Shown: positions 51,083 through 60,412, counted from the first letter of the stretch. The stretch is 64,000 bases of DNA from Streptomyces sp. WM6386 (GCF_000972385.1 NZ_JXTE01000004.1:1-64000); one strand, 5' to 3'. A program made the numbers and translations. Notes: generated by a model not told the origin, from the letters alone.

Positions 51083-52054
51083 GTGTCCGTCCCCTCCCTG
51101 ATCTCCCAGGCCACCACCGAGCACATCGCACCCGCCGAGCGCATCCACTACTGGGAGGACTACAACCGCAGGGCGCTGGTGGGCCTGTCCTGCACCTCCT
51201 ACTCCGAGCAGGGGTTGCTGGCCAGGCAGACCAACATCGAGCTGGGCGGCCTGCGCCTCGCCGACATCGCCGGCAACGCCCACGCCATCGAGCGCAGCCC
51301 GCAGACGGTCAGGTCGGCGCCCAAGGACTCGGTGTTCGCGACTCTCCTGCTCAAGGGAGAGGCGGTGTTCCTGCACGAGAACGGCTGCCTCGCGGCAACC
51401 GCGGGCGAGCTGTTGGTCTACGACACCCGACGGCCGTATCTCTTCGGGTTCTCCTCCTCCATGCGCCAGATCCTGGTGGACGTGCCGCACGACCTGTTCC
51501 CACAGGCGGGCGTGGAAGGCGGGCTGCCCGGGCCGATGCTGTTCGGACGGGGCACGGCGCGGGAGGGCGCGCTCGTGGCCGCGCTGAGCTCCCTGCTCGG
51601 TGGGTTGGCCGCGGCGCGTGGCGGGCCGCCGGATCCGGCCGACGGCGAGGGGGCCCTGCTCGGCCTGCTGAGGCGACTCGCCGAGGAGCGCACGGGAGGG
51701 CGATCGGGATCCGACGCCTACCGGTCGCAGCTCATCGTGGCCGAGGACTACATCGACCGGCATCTGCACGACCCCTGTCTCGGAGCCGTGCAGGTGGCAG
51801 GCGTGATGGGCATCTCGGTACGCCACCTGGGGCGGATCTTCGAGTCGACGGGCACGTCTCCGGCACGGCACATCGTGGAACGGCGCCTGGTCAGGGCGCA
51901 TCAGGAACTCACCGGACCGGGGGCGAGGGAGACCCGGATCGCCGACGTCGCGCACCGGTGGGGGTTCTCCAGTCAGGCCCACTTCGCCCGCCTCTTCCGC
52001 TCCAGATTCGGCCTCACCCCGAGCGAGGCCCGGGAAGCGACGGCATGCGGGTGA
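51083..52054 (+). CDS. AraC-family transcriptional regulator (FeaR-like)
   Basis: 323 residues. An N-terminal AraC-binding-like domain (TSYSEQGLLARQTNIELGGL) is followed by C-terminal double HTH: VQVAGVMGISVRHLGRIFES and IADVAHRWGFSSQAHFARLF. The start was set at GTG 51083 after GGGAGG; ATG 51065 or 51071 are alternatives. FeaR-type proteins activate aromatic amine or phenylacetaldehyde catabolism, so it could regulate the neighbouring alcohol dehydrogenase/cupin genes. Confidence 0.9.
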   Translation: MSVPSLISQATTEHIAPAERIHYWEDYNRRALVGLSCTSYSEQGLLARQTNIELGGLRLADIAGNAHAIERSPQTVRSAPKDSVFATLLLKGEAVFLHENGCLAATAGELLVYDTRRPYLFGFSSSMRQILVDVPHDLFPQAGVEGGLPGPMLFGRGTAREGALVAALSSLLGGLAAARGGPPDPADGEGALLGLLRRLAEERTGGRSGSDAYRSQLIVAEDYIDRHLHDPCLGAVQVAGVMGISVRHLGRIFESTGTSPARHIVERRLVRAHQELTGPGARETRIADVAHRWGFSSQAHFARLFRSRFGLTPSEAREATACG

Positions 52055-52324
52055 TGGTGCACGTATGGGCGACGTCGCCATTGCCGAGGATGAACACACG
52101 GGTGCAGGCGGCCCATGTGTGGCACCAGGAGGGCGAGTTCGCCACCGCCGTCGGCGAGGATCCCGCGCAGGCCCCGTGACCATTCTTGCCGTCATCGGCA
52201 GCTCTTCGGGTCACGGGCGCTCACCGCGCCCGCATCTCCATCGGCCTGCGCACGGGCGGCGCCCCCCTGGCCGGTAGACGTCCGCCACAGCCCGAACGCG
52301 TACTACGGGCCCAGGGCCGTCAAC
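52055..52324. other. Intergenic 270 bp without a convincing gene
   Basis: Only short high-GC frames. A frame from about 52178 reads MTILAVIGSSSGHGR and could be the N terminus of a dead flavin reductase, but the similarity is too short to call. Confidence 0.4.
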
Positions 52325-53017
52325 CTAGGCGGTGCCCGGGCCCGATTGTGAGAGGCGGACCATGGCGCGGTAGAGAGCCGTGGGCTTCGGGGCTTCGGGC
52401 AGTGGGGGGATCGGTGCGTCGGGTGCGGCGTAGGAGCGGAGCATGTGGCCGACGAGGCGGCGCCAGGTGTCGGGGGCGGCGTCGCCGGTGGCGGCGATGA
52501 CGCCGGCGTTGGCCATGAGCAGGATGACGACGTCCTGGTGGGTGAAGTCCTCGCGCAGGTGCCCGGTGTTCTTGGCGCGCGTGATGAGTTCGAGCAGCCG
52601 GTCGTACGCCTCGGCGCGGCGGGCTTCCAGTGCCTTGGCTGTGGGGAAGGTCATGGTCAGGACGTCGGCGAAGCCGCGGTCGGCGGCCTGCATGGCGCAG
52701 ACGGTGTGGAGGTAGCCGGTGAAGCCGCGCCAGGGGTCGGGGTCGGCGAGCGCCGCGGCGACGGCGTCGGCGTAGGCGTCCATGCGGTCGGCGAAGACCG
52801 CGTTGATGAGCTCCTCCCGGGTCGCGAAGCGGCGGCCGAGTGTGGCTTTGCCGACGCCTGCCTCGCGGGCGACGGAGGCCATGGAGGCACCGAGTCCTTC
52901 GGTGGCGTAGAGGCGGCGGGCGGCGGCCAGGATGCGGTCGCGGTTGCGTTCGGCGTCGGCGCGCAGTCCCGTGCCGGGTTGCGGGCACGGTGTCTGGTCG
53001 GAAGGTGGCGAGGTCAT
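52325..53017 (-). CDS. TetR-family regulator (paralogue of 62270-62965)
   Basis: 230 residues. HTH RILAAARRLYATEGLGASMA, SVAREAGVGKATLGRRF. The ligand domain YLHTVCAMQAADRGFADVLT is shared almost word for word with the TetR at 62270. ATG 53017. Upstream AAGTGG-N10 palindromes are the probable operators, lying between it and a decayed oxidoreductase gene. Confidence 0.92.
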   Translation of the reverse strand: MTSPPSDQTPCPQPGTGLRADAERNRDRILAAARRLYATEGLGASMASVAREAGVGKATLGRRFATREELINAVFADRMDAYADAVAAALADPDPWRGFTGYLHTVCAMQAADRGFADVLTMTFPTAKALEARRAEAYDRLLELITRAKNTGHLREDFTHQDVVILLMANAGVIAATGDAAPDTWRRLVGHMLRSYAAPDAPIPPLPEAPKPTALYRAMVRLSQSGPGTA

Positions 53018-53032
53018 GCACCCACTCTACCC

Positions 53033-53100
53033 AAGTGGAACGGGCGGTCCGATTCTATTGCGCGGTGGGCGGCAGTGTAAGTGGGCCGCCTGGCCCACTT
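53033..53100. promoter_or_regulatory. Two AAGTGG-N10 operators upstream of TetR
   Basis: Strong site 53079-53100: AAGTGG-N10-CCACTT, in which the arms extend to 9 bp (AAGTGGGCC/GGCCCACTT). Weaker site 53033-53054: AAGTGG-N10-CCGATT. They sit between the TetR start (53017) and the ATG at 53119. Confidence 0.65.
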
Positions 53101-53118
53101 GCGTGAAAGGGTGTTGTC

Positions 53119-53268
53119 ATGCGTGCTGTCGCGCTCGAATCCGTCCCCTCGGCCCCCGGCCGTGACCGAGGTGGACACCCCTCGCCCGGCGGCCGGCGAA
53201 CGGCTGGTCAAGGTGGCCGCCGCCTCGCTGAACGGCATCGACTTCGCCACCGCCGCCGGCTACACGCA
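53119..53268 (+). pseudogene. N-terminal fragment of an MDR quinone oxidoreductase
   Basis: ATG 53119 reads MRAVALESVPSAP, then one extra C in a run of five (near 53158) shifts the frame; the correct frame continues AVTEVDTPRPAAGERLVKVA and SLNGIDFATAAGYTQ before similarity ends. The remaining roughly 250 residues are absent. Probably the former target gene of the adjacent TetR. Confidence 0.7.
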
Positions 53269-53322
53269 GGCGGCGCGCCGATGCCGCCGGGATCCGACGC
53301 TGACCGGTGAAGGCCGATCCGG

Positions 53323-53967
53323 TCAGGCGGCGGTGCGTTCGCCGACCGTCCGGGCCCATCGCAGGGCCTGGTCGTGTGCGTCGGCCAGGGACGCTTCGTG
53401 CAGCGGGACGAGGGGGGTCATCGCCGGGGTGTGGGGAGCCAGGGTCAGCTCTGGGGTCACCGTGCTCAGATCGAGTCCGAGTGTGTGCGAGTGGCCCAGG
53501 ATCACCTCCAGGGCGGGCATGACGTGGTCCAGGCCGTGGTTGGGGGTGCCGGGGCCGTAGCCGCCACCGCGCGCGGAGATCACGACGGCCGGACGCCCGG
53601 CGACGGGGGAGCCGTTGACGAAGTCCAGGGTGCGGCCCGCGACCATGATCTGGTCCAGCCATGCCTTGAATACGGAGGGCATCGAGAAGTTGTACATCGG
53701 CACGGTGAACAGATAGGCGTCGGCACCGAGGAACTCGTCGATGAGCTCGTCTTGGATCGAGGAGGCCTTGATCTGCTCCGGGGTGTGCTGGGCGGGGTCG
53801 GTGATGCGGGCGGTGATGCCCGCTTCGGTCAGGTGGGGTACGGGCGAGACTGAGAGGTCACGGTGCACGACCGGGCCCTCCCACGCGGCGCGGAGGGTTT
53901 CGGCGACCTGGCGGGAGACCGAGCCGGAGCCCAGGGAAGAGGAGTCGATGTGGAGCAGGTAGGACAT
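53323..53967 (-). CDS. azoR: FMN-dependent NADH-azoreductase
   Basis: 214 residues, flavodoxin-like. HIDSSSLGSGSVSRQVAETL binds FMN phosphate; FTVPMYNFSMPSVFKAWLDQ and ISARGGGYGPGT are AzoR signatures. AAAGG precedes ATG 53967. Reduces azo compounds and quinones with NADH. Converges on the MDR fragment; the junction may be the scar of the deletion that removed the rest of that gene. Confidence 0.92.
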   Translation of the reverse strand: MSYLLHIDSSSLGSGSVSRQVAETLRAAWEGPVVHRDLSVSPVPHLTEAGITARITDPAQHTPEQIKASSIQDELIDEFLGADAYLFTVPMYNFSMPSVFKAWLDQIMVAGRTLDFVNGSPVAGRPAVVISARGGGYGPGTPNHGLDHVMPALEVILGHSHTLGLDLSTVTPELTLAPHTPAMTPLVPLHEASLADAHDQALRWARTVGERTAA

Positions 53968-54255
53968 GGGTGTTGCCTTTCAGTGGGGTGAGGTCCCGGA
54001 TCGCAGCGGGGAACGGATGTGCCCGTGGTGGACCCGGGCAGGTGGAGGCTTCGGCCGCCTGCGCCCCCGGCACATCAGGGTGGCGAAGGCTGGGCCCGAT
54101 ACACGGTGACCCTGTGCTCAGGGGGCGGGGCGCTGGCGTCGGCGCCGTCGACGAGCGAGGTGGGAGGCGATCGACGACGCCCGTGGAGCGGGCTCGATCA
54201 GCCGTGTGGTGACACCGGGGAGCGTGGAGGACGCAAAGCCTGACAGGTGGGTGGA
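53968..54255. other. 288-bp gap without a recognisable gene
   Basis: High GC, no convincing frame on either strand, no clear terminator. Must hold the azoR promoter, which I could not place. Confidence 0.4.
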
Positions 54256-54981
54256 TCAGGCGTGCGTGGCGTGGTCCGCGGGAACCGCGCAACCGTCCGG
54301 TCCACAGAGTGCCGCGTCACTTCCGGCGGCGAGCACGGTCGGGTGGGTCTCGTCCCAGGCCTGGCGCAGGACGCCGAGCAGGGCGTCGGTGTTCTGCGCC
54401 CCGGGAATGCCGTACCGGCCGTCGACCACGATGAACGGCGCGCCGGTGGCCCCCAGCTGCTGCGCCTGCTCCAGCTCGTCCTGCACCTGCTGCCGGTAAC
54501 GGCCCTCGGTGAGCACACGCCGGGTCTTCTCACGCTCCAGGCCGAACTCGTCGGCCAGGTCGAGCAGGTCGTCGAGGCCGAAGACGGGCCGCGCCTGACC
54601 GAAGTAGGCCCGGAAGACACCGTCCCACGCAACGCGGTTCTTGCCCTCGGCCGAAGCGTGGGCGAGGAACTCGTGGGCGAGCCGGGTGTTGCCGACCTGG
54701 TTGTCCAGCACCCGGTAGGGGCTCAGGCCCTCCTGCTCGGCCATCCCCTCGATCTGGCGGGTCGTTGTCTCCAGGCTGGCGTCGGCCAGGCCGTACTTCC
54801 GCAACGTGGCCTCGCGCACGCTGACCGTACTGCCGACGGCGAAACTGTCGCTTATCGGGAACGAGCGGTGGATCACCTCCACCTCGTCGCCGTGCTCGAA
54901 CCGCTCCACGGCGCGGTCCAGGCGATGACTTCCCAGGCCGCACCAGGGGCAGGTGATCTCGGACCAGATCTCGACCTTCAT
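54256..54981 (-). CDS. DsbA-family (FrnE-like) thiol oxidoreductase
   Basis: 241 residues. Redox motif CPWC (Cys11, Cys14) in EIWSEITCPWCGLGSHRLDR, a helical insertion, and the cis-proline strand GATGAPFIVVDGRYGIPGAQ. No signal peptide, so cytoplasmic as FrnE. GGAGG lies 10 nt before ATG 54981. A C-terminal ALCGPDGC adds two cysteines. Divergent from HxlR, its likely regulator. Confidence 0.92.
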   Translation of the reverse strand: MKVEIWSEITCPWCGLGSHRLDRAVERFEHGDEVEVIHRSFPISDSFAVGSTVSVREATLRKYGLADASLETTTRQIEGMAEQEGLSPYRVLDNQVGNTRLAHEFLAHASAEGKNRVAWDGVFRAYFGQARPVFGLDDLLDLADEFGLEREKTRRVLTEGRYRQQVQDELEQAQQLGATGAPFIVVDGRYGIPGAQNTDALLGVLRQAWDETHPTVLAAGSDAALCGPDGCAVPADHATHA

Positions 54982-55090
54982 GACTGACGCACCTCCAATT
55001 CCTACTGTTTGTGCGTAGCATCATGATGGACCAGTATGGAAGGCCGTACAAAAGGCACATCGATGTGTGTGCCGGAGGGGAATGTGCGCC

Positions 55091-55492
55091 ATGGACACCG
55101 CAGACCGTCCTGATGTCGCCGCGGGTCGGGGGCCGTGCGCAGGCATCCCTACCGAGCAGATGGACTTCGTCCGGCAGATCCTGGACCGGGTCGGCGACAA
55201 GTGGAGCATGCTCGTGATCGCCGTCCTGGAGGCCGGCCCTCTGCGCTATACCGAGCTGCAGCGCGAAGTCCCCGGCATCTCCCAGCGGATGCTCACCGTC
55301 ACCGTGCGCCAACTCCAGCAGGACGGCCTGGTGACCCGAACCGCCTACGCGGAGGTGCCGCCGCGCGTGGAGTACGCCCTCACCCCCCTGGGCCGCAGCC
55401 TGCACCATGTCGTCACGTCCCTGATCACCTGGGTCGCGGACCACCAGGGCCAGATCCGCGAACACCGGGCTCACAACGCCACCGCACCCTGA
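55091..55492 (+). CDS. HxlR-family transcriptional regulator
   Basis: 133 residues. RQILDRVGDKWSMLVIAVLE and RYTELQREVPGISQRMLTVT are diagnostic of HxlR; QLQQDGLVTRTAYAEVPPRV forms the wing. ATG 55091 follows GGAGGGG by 10 nt; earlier starts (55067, 55082) are possible. A cysteine near the N terminus (GPCAG) could sense oxidants as in YodB/HypR. TACTG/CAGTA inverted elements lie in the divergent region (55003-55036). Confidence 0.9.
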   Translation: MDTADRPDVAAGRGPCAGIPTEQMDFVRQILDRVGDKWSMLVIAVLEAGPLRYTELQREVPGISQRMLTVTVRQLQQDGLVTRTAYAEVPPRVEYALTPLGRSLHHVVTSLITWVADHQGQIREHRAHNATAP

Positions 55493-55725
55493 TGGCTGAG
55501 ACGGCGCATTTTGCCGTCATGGCGAGCGGGGTTTCTCGTGGCATGACTTGCCGGGACGGATGACTGCCCGGGGGCGTCGGCACAGCGGTCCACGTACTCC
55601 GCCACCGGCGGGCGACCACTGACCATCGCGCGGCCTCAGGCGTGCAACTCCGCGACGTCCCTCGCCTCGGCACGACGAGTCCGTGGACGCCGCGGAGTCC
55701 CTCCGGGCCGGTGGTACTGCGTCCC

Positions 55726-55830
55726 TCACCGCACTTTCAGGACGGTCTTGCCCAGGGCGTGGCCGCCTTCGACCGCGGCGAGAGCCGTCGCTGCCTCGAC
55801 GAAGGGCACGACCTTGCTGACATGGGGGGA
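55726..55830 (-). pseudogene. C-terminal fragment of an MDR oxidoreductase
   Basis: Minus-strand frame reads VSKVVPFVEAATALAAVEGG then HALGKTVLKVR and stop (55726-55728), the C terminus of zinc-type quinone oxidoreductases. Nothing upstream matches. Could be the other end of a rearranged gene or a separate relic. Confidence 0.65.
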
Positions 55831-55867
55831 GGGACTCCCCGTTCTGCGCCACTTGGTCCACGCGACG

Positions 55868-56085
55868 CTAGAGCGTCACGACCGGCTCGCGGTCGAGGAA
55901 GATCGCGTGCTTGTTGTAGAACGCGTCGAGACCCTCGGGGCCGAGTTCACGCCCGTACCCGACTGCTTGACGCCGCCGAACGGCACCCCGAGATCGATGG
56001 TGATGCCGTTGTTGATCGAGACCGTGCCGCTGCGGATCTTGCGTGCGACCTCTCGCGCCGCGCACGACTGCTCGGGCAGTCCGGT
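55868..56085 (-). pseudogene. Aldehyde dehydrogenase C-terminal remnant
   Basis: REVARKIRSGTVSINNG and ITIDLGVPFGGVKQSG are followed, after a 1-bp deletion near 55960, by YGRELGPEGLDAFYNKHAIF and LDREPVVTL with stop at 55868. The catalytic domain is missing. Sequence between 56085 and 56300 has no recognisable gene. Confidence 0.8.
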
Positions 56086-56302
56086 GGTGCCGTCCACTGA
56101 CCGTTGTACGCCTTTGTCGGCGGCCAGTAGAAGACGCACTGGCCGCCGACACACCTTCGAGATGACCCGGACCAGGCCGTCCGCCCAGGTCGACGGATCG
56201 ACCTCGAGCCGTCCCACTGGCGGGGCTGTACGGCGTGGAAGACGCCGGCTCCACCATGGCCAAGATGTTCTCGTCGGGCATTCCGCAAGTCAAAAATAAG
56301 GG

Positions 56303-56338
56303 TTGCCTTACATCGCTAGTACGCTACAGTTTCGTACT
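56303..56338 (+). promoter_or_regulatory. Promoter/operator of a leaderless TetR gene
   Basis: TTGCCT (56303-56308), 17 nt, TACAGT (56326-56331), 7 nt, GTG 56339. The palindrome AGTACG-N9-CGTACT (56318-56338) covers the -10 and the start point and abuts the start codon. Confidence 0.7.
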
Positions 56339-56911
56339 GTGCAATCCCAAGCGAAGATCAGAGAACGCGAACGCCACATCCTCACCGTCGCCGTGGAGCT
56401 GCTCAGCGAGGTCGGCTTCGACCGGCTGACGTTCGACACCATGGCGACCAGGGCGGGCGTGTCCAAGACGACCCTCTACCGACGCTGGCCGACCAAGCAG
56501 GAACTGGTCATCGACGCCGTACGCCGCCGCGTGGACTTCTCCTTCACCGTGCCGGACCAGGGCAGTTTCCGCGCCGACGTCCTGGAAGCGCTGCGGCGGG
56601 TCAGCAACTGGCTCAAGCGGGACGGCGCCATGCTGCGCAACCTCGTGGACGCCATCCGTCGTGACGCGGACCTGCGCGAGGCGACCGAACGTCAGCTCGC
56701 CCAGCCCCTCGACGGCATGTGGGAAGAGGTCATCGACCGGGCCCAGGGCCGTGGGGAGCTGCGCTCGGATGCGGACCTGTCCTGGCTCGGCGAGCTGGCG
56801 CAGGGCGTGCTGATGAATCGGACTCTCGTGGCGGACGTCCCCGTCACCGACGCGTTCCTGGAACGTCTGACGGACGAAATCCTCCTCCCCGCCTTCACAC
56901 ACCCCACCTGA
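56339..56911 (+). CDS. TetR-family transcriptional regulator
   Basis: 190 residues from GTG 56339 (MQSQAKIRERERHILTVAVE). HTH DTMATRAGVSKTTLYRRWPT. C-terminal domain of the TetR_C_11/16 sort (RNLVDAIRRDADLREATERQ). The GTG has no RBS but a well-placed promoter 7 nt upstream. A longer frame from 56303 would include the promoter. Siderophore-interacting and exporter genes follow (23 and 206 bp gaps). Confidence 0.9.
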   Translation: MQSQAKIRERERHILTVAVELLSEVGFDRLTFDTMATRAGVSKTTLYRRWPTKQELVIDAVRRRVDFSFTVPDQGSFRADVLEALRRVSNWLKRDGAMLRNLVDAIRRDADLREATERQLAQPLDGMWEEVIDRAQGRGELRSDADLSWLGELAQGVLMNRTLVADVPVTDAFLERLTDEILLPAFTHPT

Positions 56912-56934
56912 CCCACCCCACCGGGAGAGCCGGC

Positions 56935-57765
56935 ATGCCCCGACACAAGTCACCGACCCGGCGCAGGATGCTCCGCGCCGAGGTCACCCGCACCGTACGC
57001 ACCAGCCCGAGCTTCGTCACCCTCACCGTCCAGGGCCCCGACCTGGCCGACTTCGACCCCATGGGTGTCGACCAGTCATGCCGGTTCTTCTTCCGCCGCG
57101 ACGGCCAGCGGGAACTCGCCATGCCGACCGCCTCGCACAACGGCTGGCTGGCCCAGTTCATGCTCATGCGGCCGGCCGTCCGCCCCTGGGTCCGCCTCTA
57201 CACCGTGCGCGCCTTCCGCCCCGAAGCATGCGAGATGGACATCGAGTTCGTCCTGCACGGCGACCACGAAGATCACGGTGACGCGGGCCCCGCCTCCGCG
57301 TTCGCCCTGCACGCCCGCCCCGGCGACCCGGTCGGGCTGTTCCCCGAAGGAATCGGCTACCTCCCCACCCCGGCCGCCCCGCCCCAGCTGCTCGTCGGCG
57401 ACGAGAGCGCCGTACCGGCTCTGCTGTCCATCCTGGAACAGTCACCGCCCGATCTCACCGCAGACGCCTACCTCGAAGTGCCCACCGGCCGGGACATCCG
57501 ACCCGTCGCGGCACCCACCGGAGTCACCGTCCACTGGCTGCCCCGCGACGACCACGACCACACTGCTGTCCCGGGACAACTGGCCCTGAAGACGGTCACG
57601 TCCTCCTGGAAGCTCCTCCCGGGGCAGCGCGTCTACTGCTGGGTGGCGGGCGAGAGCGGCCTTCCCACAGGTCTGCGGCGCCATCTGGTCAAGGACCAGG
57701 GCGTCCCGAAGTCCGACATCTCCTTCCTCGGCTACTGGAAGCACGGCAAGAGCAGCCCCGGCTGA
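56935..57765 (+). CDS. Siderophore-interacting protein (FAD/NAD(P)H ferric reductase)
   Basis: 276 residues. N-terminal FAD-binding barrel with RLYTVRAFRPEACEMDIEFV (RxYT motif), then NAD-binding VGDESAVPALLSILEQSPPD and a C-terminal VAGESGLPTGLRRHL. ViuB/YqjH-type proteins reduce ferric siderophores in the cytoplasm. CGGGAGAG precedes ATG 56935. Likely co-transcribed with the TetR gene. Confidence 0.92.
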   Translation: MPRHKSPTRRRMLRAEVTRTVRTSPSFVTLTVQGPDLADFDPMGVDQSCRFFFRRDGQRELAMPTASHNGWLAQFMLMRPAVRPWVRLYTVRAFRPEACEMDIEFVLHGDHEDHGDAGPASAFALHARPGDPVGLFPEGIGYLPTPAAPPQLLVGDESAVPALLSILEQSPPDLTADAYLEVPTGRDIRPVAAPTGVTVHWLPRDDHDHTAVPGQLALKTVTSSWKLLPGQRVYCWVAGESGLPTGLRRHLVKDQGVPKSDISFLGYWKHGKSSPG

Positions 57766-57971
57766 GAGGCATCACCTCCCTCCGAATGGCGCCTCCCGCC
57801 TGCCACCGCAAGCGACTCTTCCGCCCCGCACGGCACTCGACGACGTGCCGCCCGCCCTGTGTGCCCATTCCATCCGGGCCGGAAGCGGTTTCGGCATCCG
57901 ACGTCACCGCTTCTCCCTGTCCGGATGACTTTCCCTTCCCGAGCCCTTCGCCCGCCCTTTGGAGTTCTCCC

Positions 57972-59504
57972 ATGTCTGCCGACAGCACCACCATGCCCCC
58001 CGGCCGGCCAGGCACCGACGCGTCCGGGGCTTCCCCGGGCGGCCGGAACCTAGGCCTGGCACTCTTCGTGATCGCCACGGCCCAGCTGATGGTGATCCTC
58101 GACGCCACGATCACCAACATCGCCCTGCCCGCCATCCAGACCGACCTGGGTGTCAGCAACGGGAACCTGGCGTGGATCGTCAACTCCTACGCCCTCGCCT
58201 TCGGCGGGTTGATGCTCCTCGGCGGCAAGGCGGGCGACCTCTTCGGCCGGCGGCGCATGTTCCAGGCAGGCATCGCTGTCTTCACCATCGCCTCGCTGCT
58301 GGGCGGACTCGCCCCGGACGAGAGCCTGTTGATCGGCGCCCGCATCCTCCAGGGCATCGGCGCCGCCCTCGCCGCGCCCAACTCGCTGGCCCTGATCACC
58401 ACGAGCTTCCCGGCCGGCAAGTCACGCAACACGGCCATGGGCGTGTACGCGGCCATGGCAGGCGTCGGCGCCACCGTCGGCCTGCTGCTGGGCGGTGTAC
58501 TGACCGACGCGCTCGACTGGCGCTGGGTGTTCTTCATCAACATCCCCATCGGCCTGGCCGTCCTCGCCGGGACGAAGGCCCTCGTCGAGGCCGAGCGGCA
58601 CCCCGGCCGCCTGGACGTCCCCGGCGCCATCACCGGCACCGGCGGTCTGATAGCCCTCGTCTACGGCATCACGCGCGGCGGCGAACACGGCTGGACGACC
58701 GGCCTGACGCTGGCGTCCTTCGCGACGGCCGCCGTACTCCTGGTGGCGTTCCTGGTCATCCAGGCACGCGCCGCGGACCCGATGATGCCGCTGCGGCTGT
58801 TCAAGGACCGCAACCGCTCCGGCAGCTTCGGCACGATGCTGTTCATCGGTGCGGGCCTGTTCGCCATGTTCTACTTCCTGACGCTCTACATGCAGCTGAT
58901 CCTCGGCTACAGCGCCATCAGGACCGGCTTCGCCTTCCTGCCCTTCACGATAGGCATGGGGACCGCCGCCGGTATGAGCTCCAAGCTGGTCACCCGACTG
59001 TCTCCCCGGCTGATCGCCGGACCGGGCCTGCTGGTCGGCGCGGGCGGCATGCTCTGGTTCGCCGGCCTGGAGCCCGGCTCCTCCTACGCCGGACATCTGC
59101 TGCCGGCGATGTTCGTCACCGCGGTCGGGCTCGGCATGAGCTTCGTCCCGATGACGCTGGGCGCGGTGAGCGGCGTCGACCACCAGGACACCGGTATGGC
59201 CTCGGCGCTCCTGAACACCGCCCAGCAGATCGGAGGGGCACTCGGGCTCGCGGTCCTGTCGACCATCTCCACCTCGGCCGCGAACGACAAGCTGCCCGAT
59301 GCCGCCTCGTCCCTCTTCAGGGGCCAGGCCACCCAGGACCTCCCCTTGGTCGCGAAGGCGGGTGAGGCGCTGACCCACGGCTACACCATGGCCTTCATCG
59401 CCTCGGGCGCCATGTTCCTGGGCGGACTGGCGGTCACCGTCCTGGCCATCAACGCGGGCAAGCAGGACCACACCGAGGGCGCGCCGCCCGTCCACATGGG
59501 CTGA
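57972..59504 (+). CDS. DHA2-family MFS drug/metabolite exporter
   Basis: 510 residues, 14 helices. Motif ILDATITNIALPAIQTDLGV (43-62), GGKAGDLFGRRRMFQAG, antiporter motif GVGATVGLLLGGVLTD and RWVFFINIPIGL, all EmrB/QacA type. TTTGGAG precedes ATG 57972. Effluxes toxic organics or secreted metabolites by proton antiport; perhaps a siderophore exporter given the neighbour (inference). Confidence 0.93.
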   Translation: MSADSTTMPPGRPGTDASGASPGGRNLGLALFVIATAQLMVILDATITNIALPAIQTDLGVSNGNLAWIVNSYALAFGGLMLLGGKAGDLFGRRRMFQAGIAVFTIASLLGGLAPDESLLIGARILQGIGAALAAPNSLALITTSFPAGKSRNTAMGVYAAMAGVGATVGLLLGGVLTDALDWRWVFFINIPIGLAVLAGTKALVEAERHPGRLDVPGAITGTGGLIALVYGITRGGEHGWTTGLTLASFATAAVLLVAFLVIQARAADPMMPLRLFKDRNRSGSFGTMLFIGAGLFAMFYFLTLYMQLILGYSAIRTGFAFLPFTIGMGTAAGMSSKLVTRLSPRLIAGPGLLVGAGGMLWFAGLEPGSSYAGHLLPAMFVTAVGLGMSFVPMTLGAVSGVDHQDTGMASALLNTAQQIGGALGLAVLSTISTSAANDKLPDAASSLFRGQATQDLPLVAKAGEALTHGYTMAFIASGAMFLGGLAVTVLAINAGKQDHTEGAPPVHMG

Positions 59505-59510
59505 CCGCCC

Positions 59511-60407
59511 TCAGCGCACCGAGTCCGTGCACCGGTGGTGAGGGCGAGGACGGACTCGGGTGGGCTGCGGGAGTTCGGACGCGTCCGCCTCCCTCGCCAC
59601 CACGGCGCTGATCCCCGCATCGGCCCCGAGGCGACCGTGCCGCTGGGCATGGGCATCCCCGTCGCCGGCATGGTCCGGCCGACCACCCTCGGCCGCCACA
59701 GCAGCTGCCCGACGGACCTCATGCTCCCGCTGGCAGATGTTCAGTTCCGGTGTTGTGTCTGTCCTTCGCCCAGGACGACGGTGACCGCGCGCTTCGGCCG
59801 GGTCGGTGCGCACCAGGCGGGCGAGGCGGGTCAGCTGGTAGCGGACATCCTGGGTGCTGCCGTCGACGAGTTGATGCGGTCCGCCGGCCACCGCGCTGAC
59901 GAGGATCCGGTCGGTGCGGCCCTCGACCGGGTCGGCGCCGAACATCACGCCGCCGACGGTCGATTCGAGCATGGGCTGCACCAGCACCGCCATTCCGTCC
60001 CCGTCCGGGATCTCCTGCGGCGGGCGCAGCGGTCGTACCCGCCCGGCGGAGTCGAGGACGATCTGCACCGCTTTGGTGAACTCCTCCCAGCCCCGTACAT
60101 CGAGCACCGACTCGAACCGCCCGGCCATCGAGGACTCCTCGGTGTCCTCGTGCGCGGAGGAGGAACGCACGACCAACGCCCGCTCCTGAGGGCCGGCCAG
60201 CGCCCGCCACGCGGAGCGCACCGCGTCCTCACCGACGGGCGCCCAGGGCGCGCGGCCGGCGGGCATCAGCACGAAGCCCGGCAGCACGGGCAGCCCGGCG
60301 ACGGCGGCACGGGCCGGATTGGCGGCTTTCGCACCGGTGGCCGCCGTGTTCTTCGCATGTTCGGCGTCCAGCGGCACGACCGCCAGCGCCGCACCATCGA
60401 ATCCCAT
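59511..60407 (-). pseudogene. Truncated PEP synthase/PPDK-like ATP-binding domain
   Basis: The first about 205 residues match the N-terminal ATP-grasp domain of PEP-synthase-like or rifampicin-phosphotransferase-like enzymes: ALVVRSSSAHEDTEESSMAG, GMAVLVQPMLESTVGGVMFG, ADPVEGRTDRILVSAVAGGP. After about residue 210 (near 59780) homology is lost and the frame ends at 298 residues; the phospho-His and PEP domains are absent. AAGGAG precedes ATG 60407, so a truncated protein may still be made. Confidence 0.65.
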
Positions 60408-60412
60408 GGGCC

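Noticed and set aside
52178..52240. Flavin-reductase-like N terminus
   Set aside because: Only about 12 residues resemble the family and no frame continues it; mentioned under the gap entry only.
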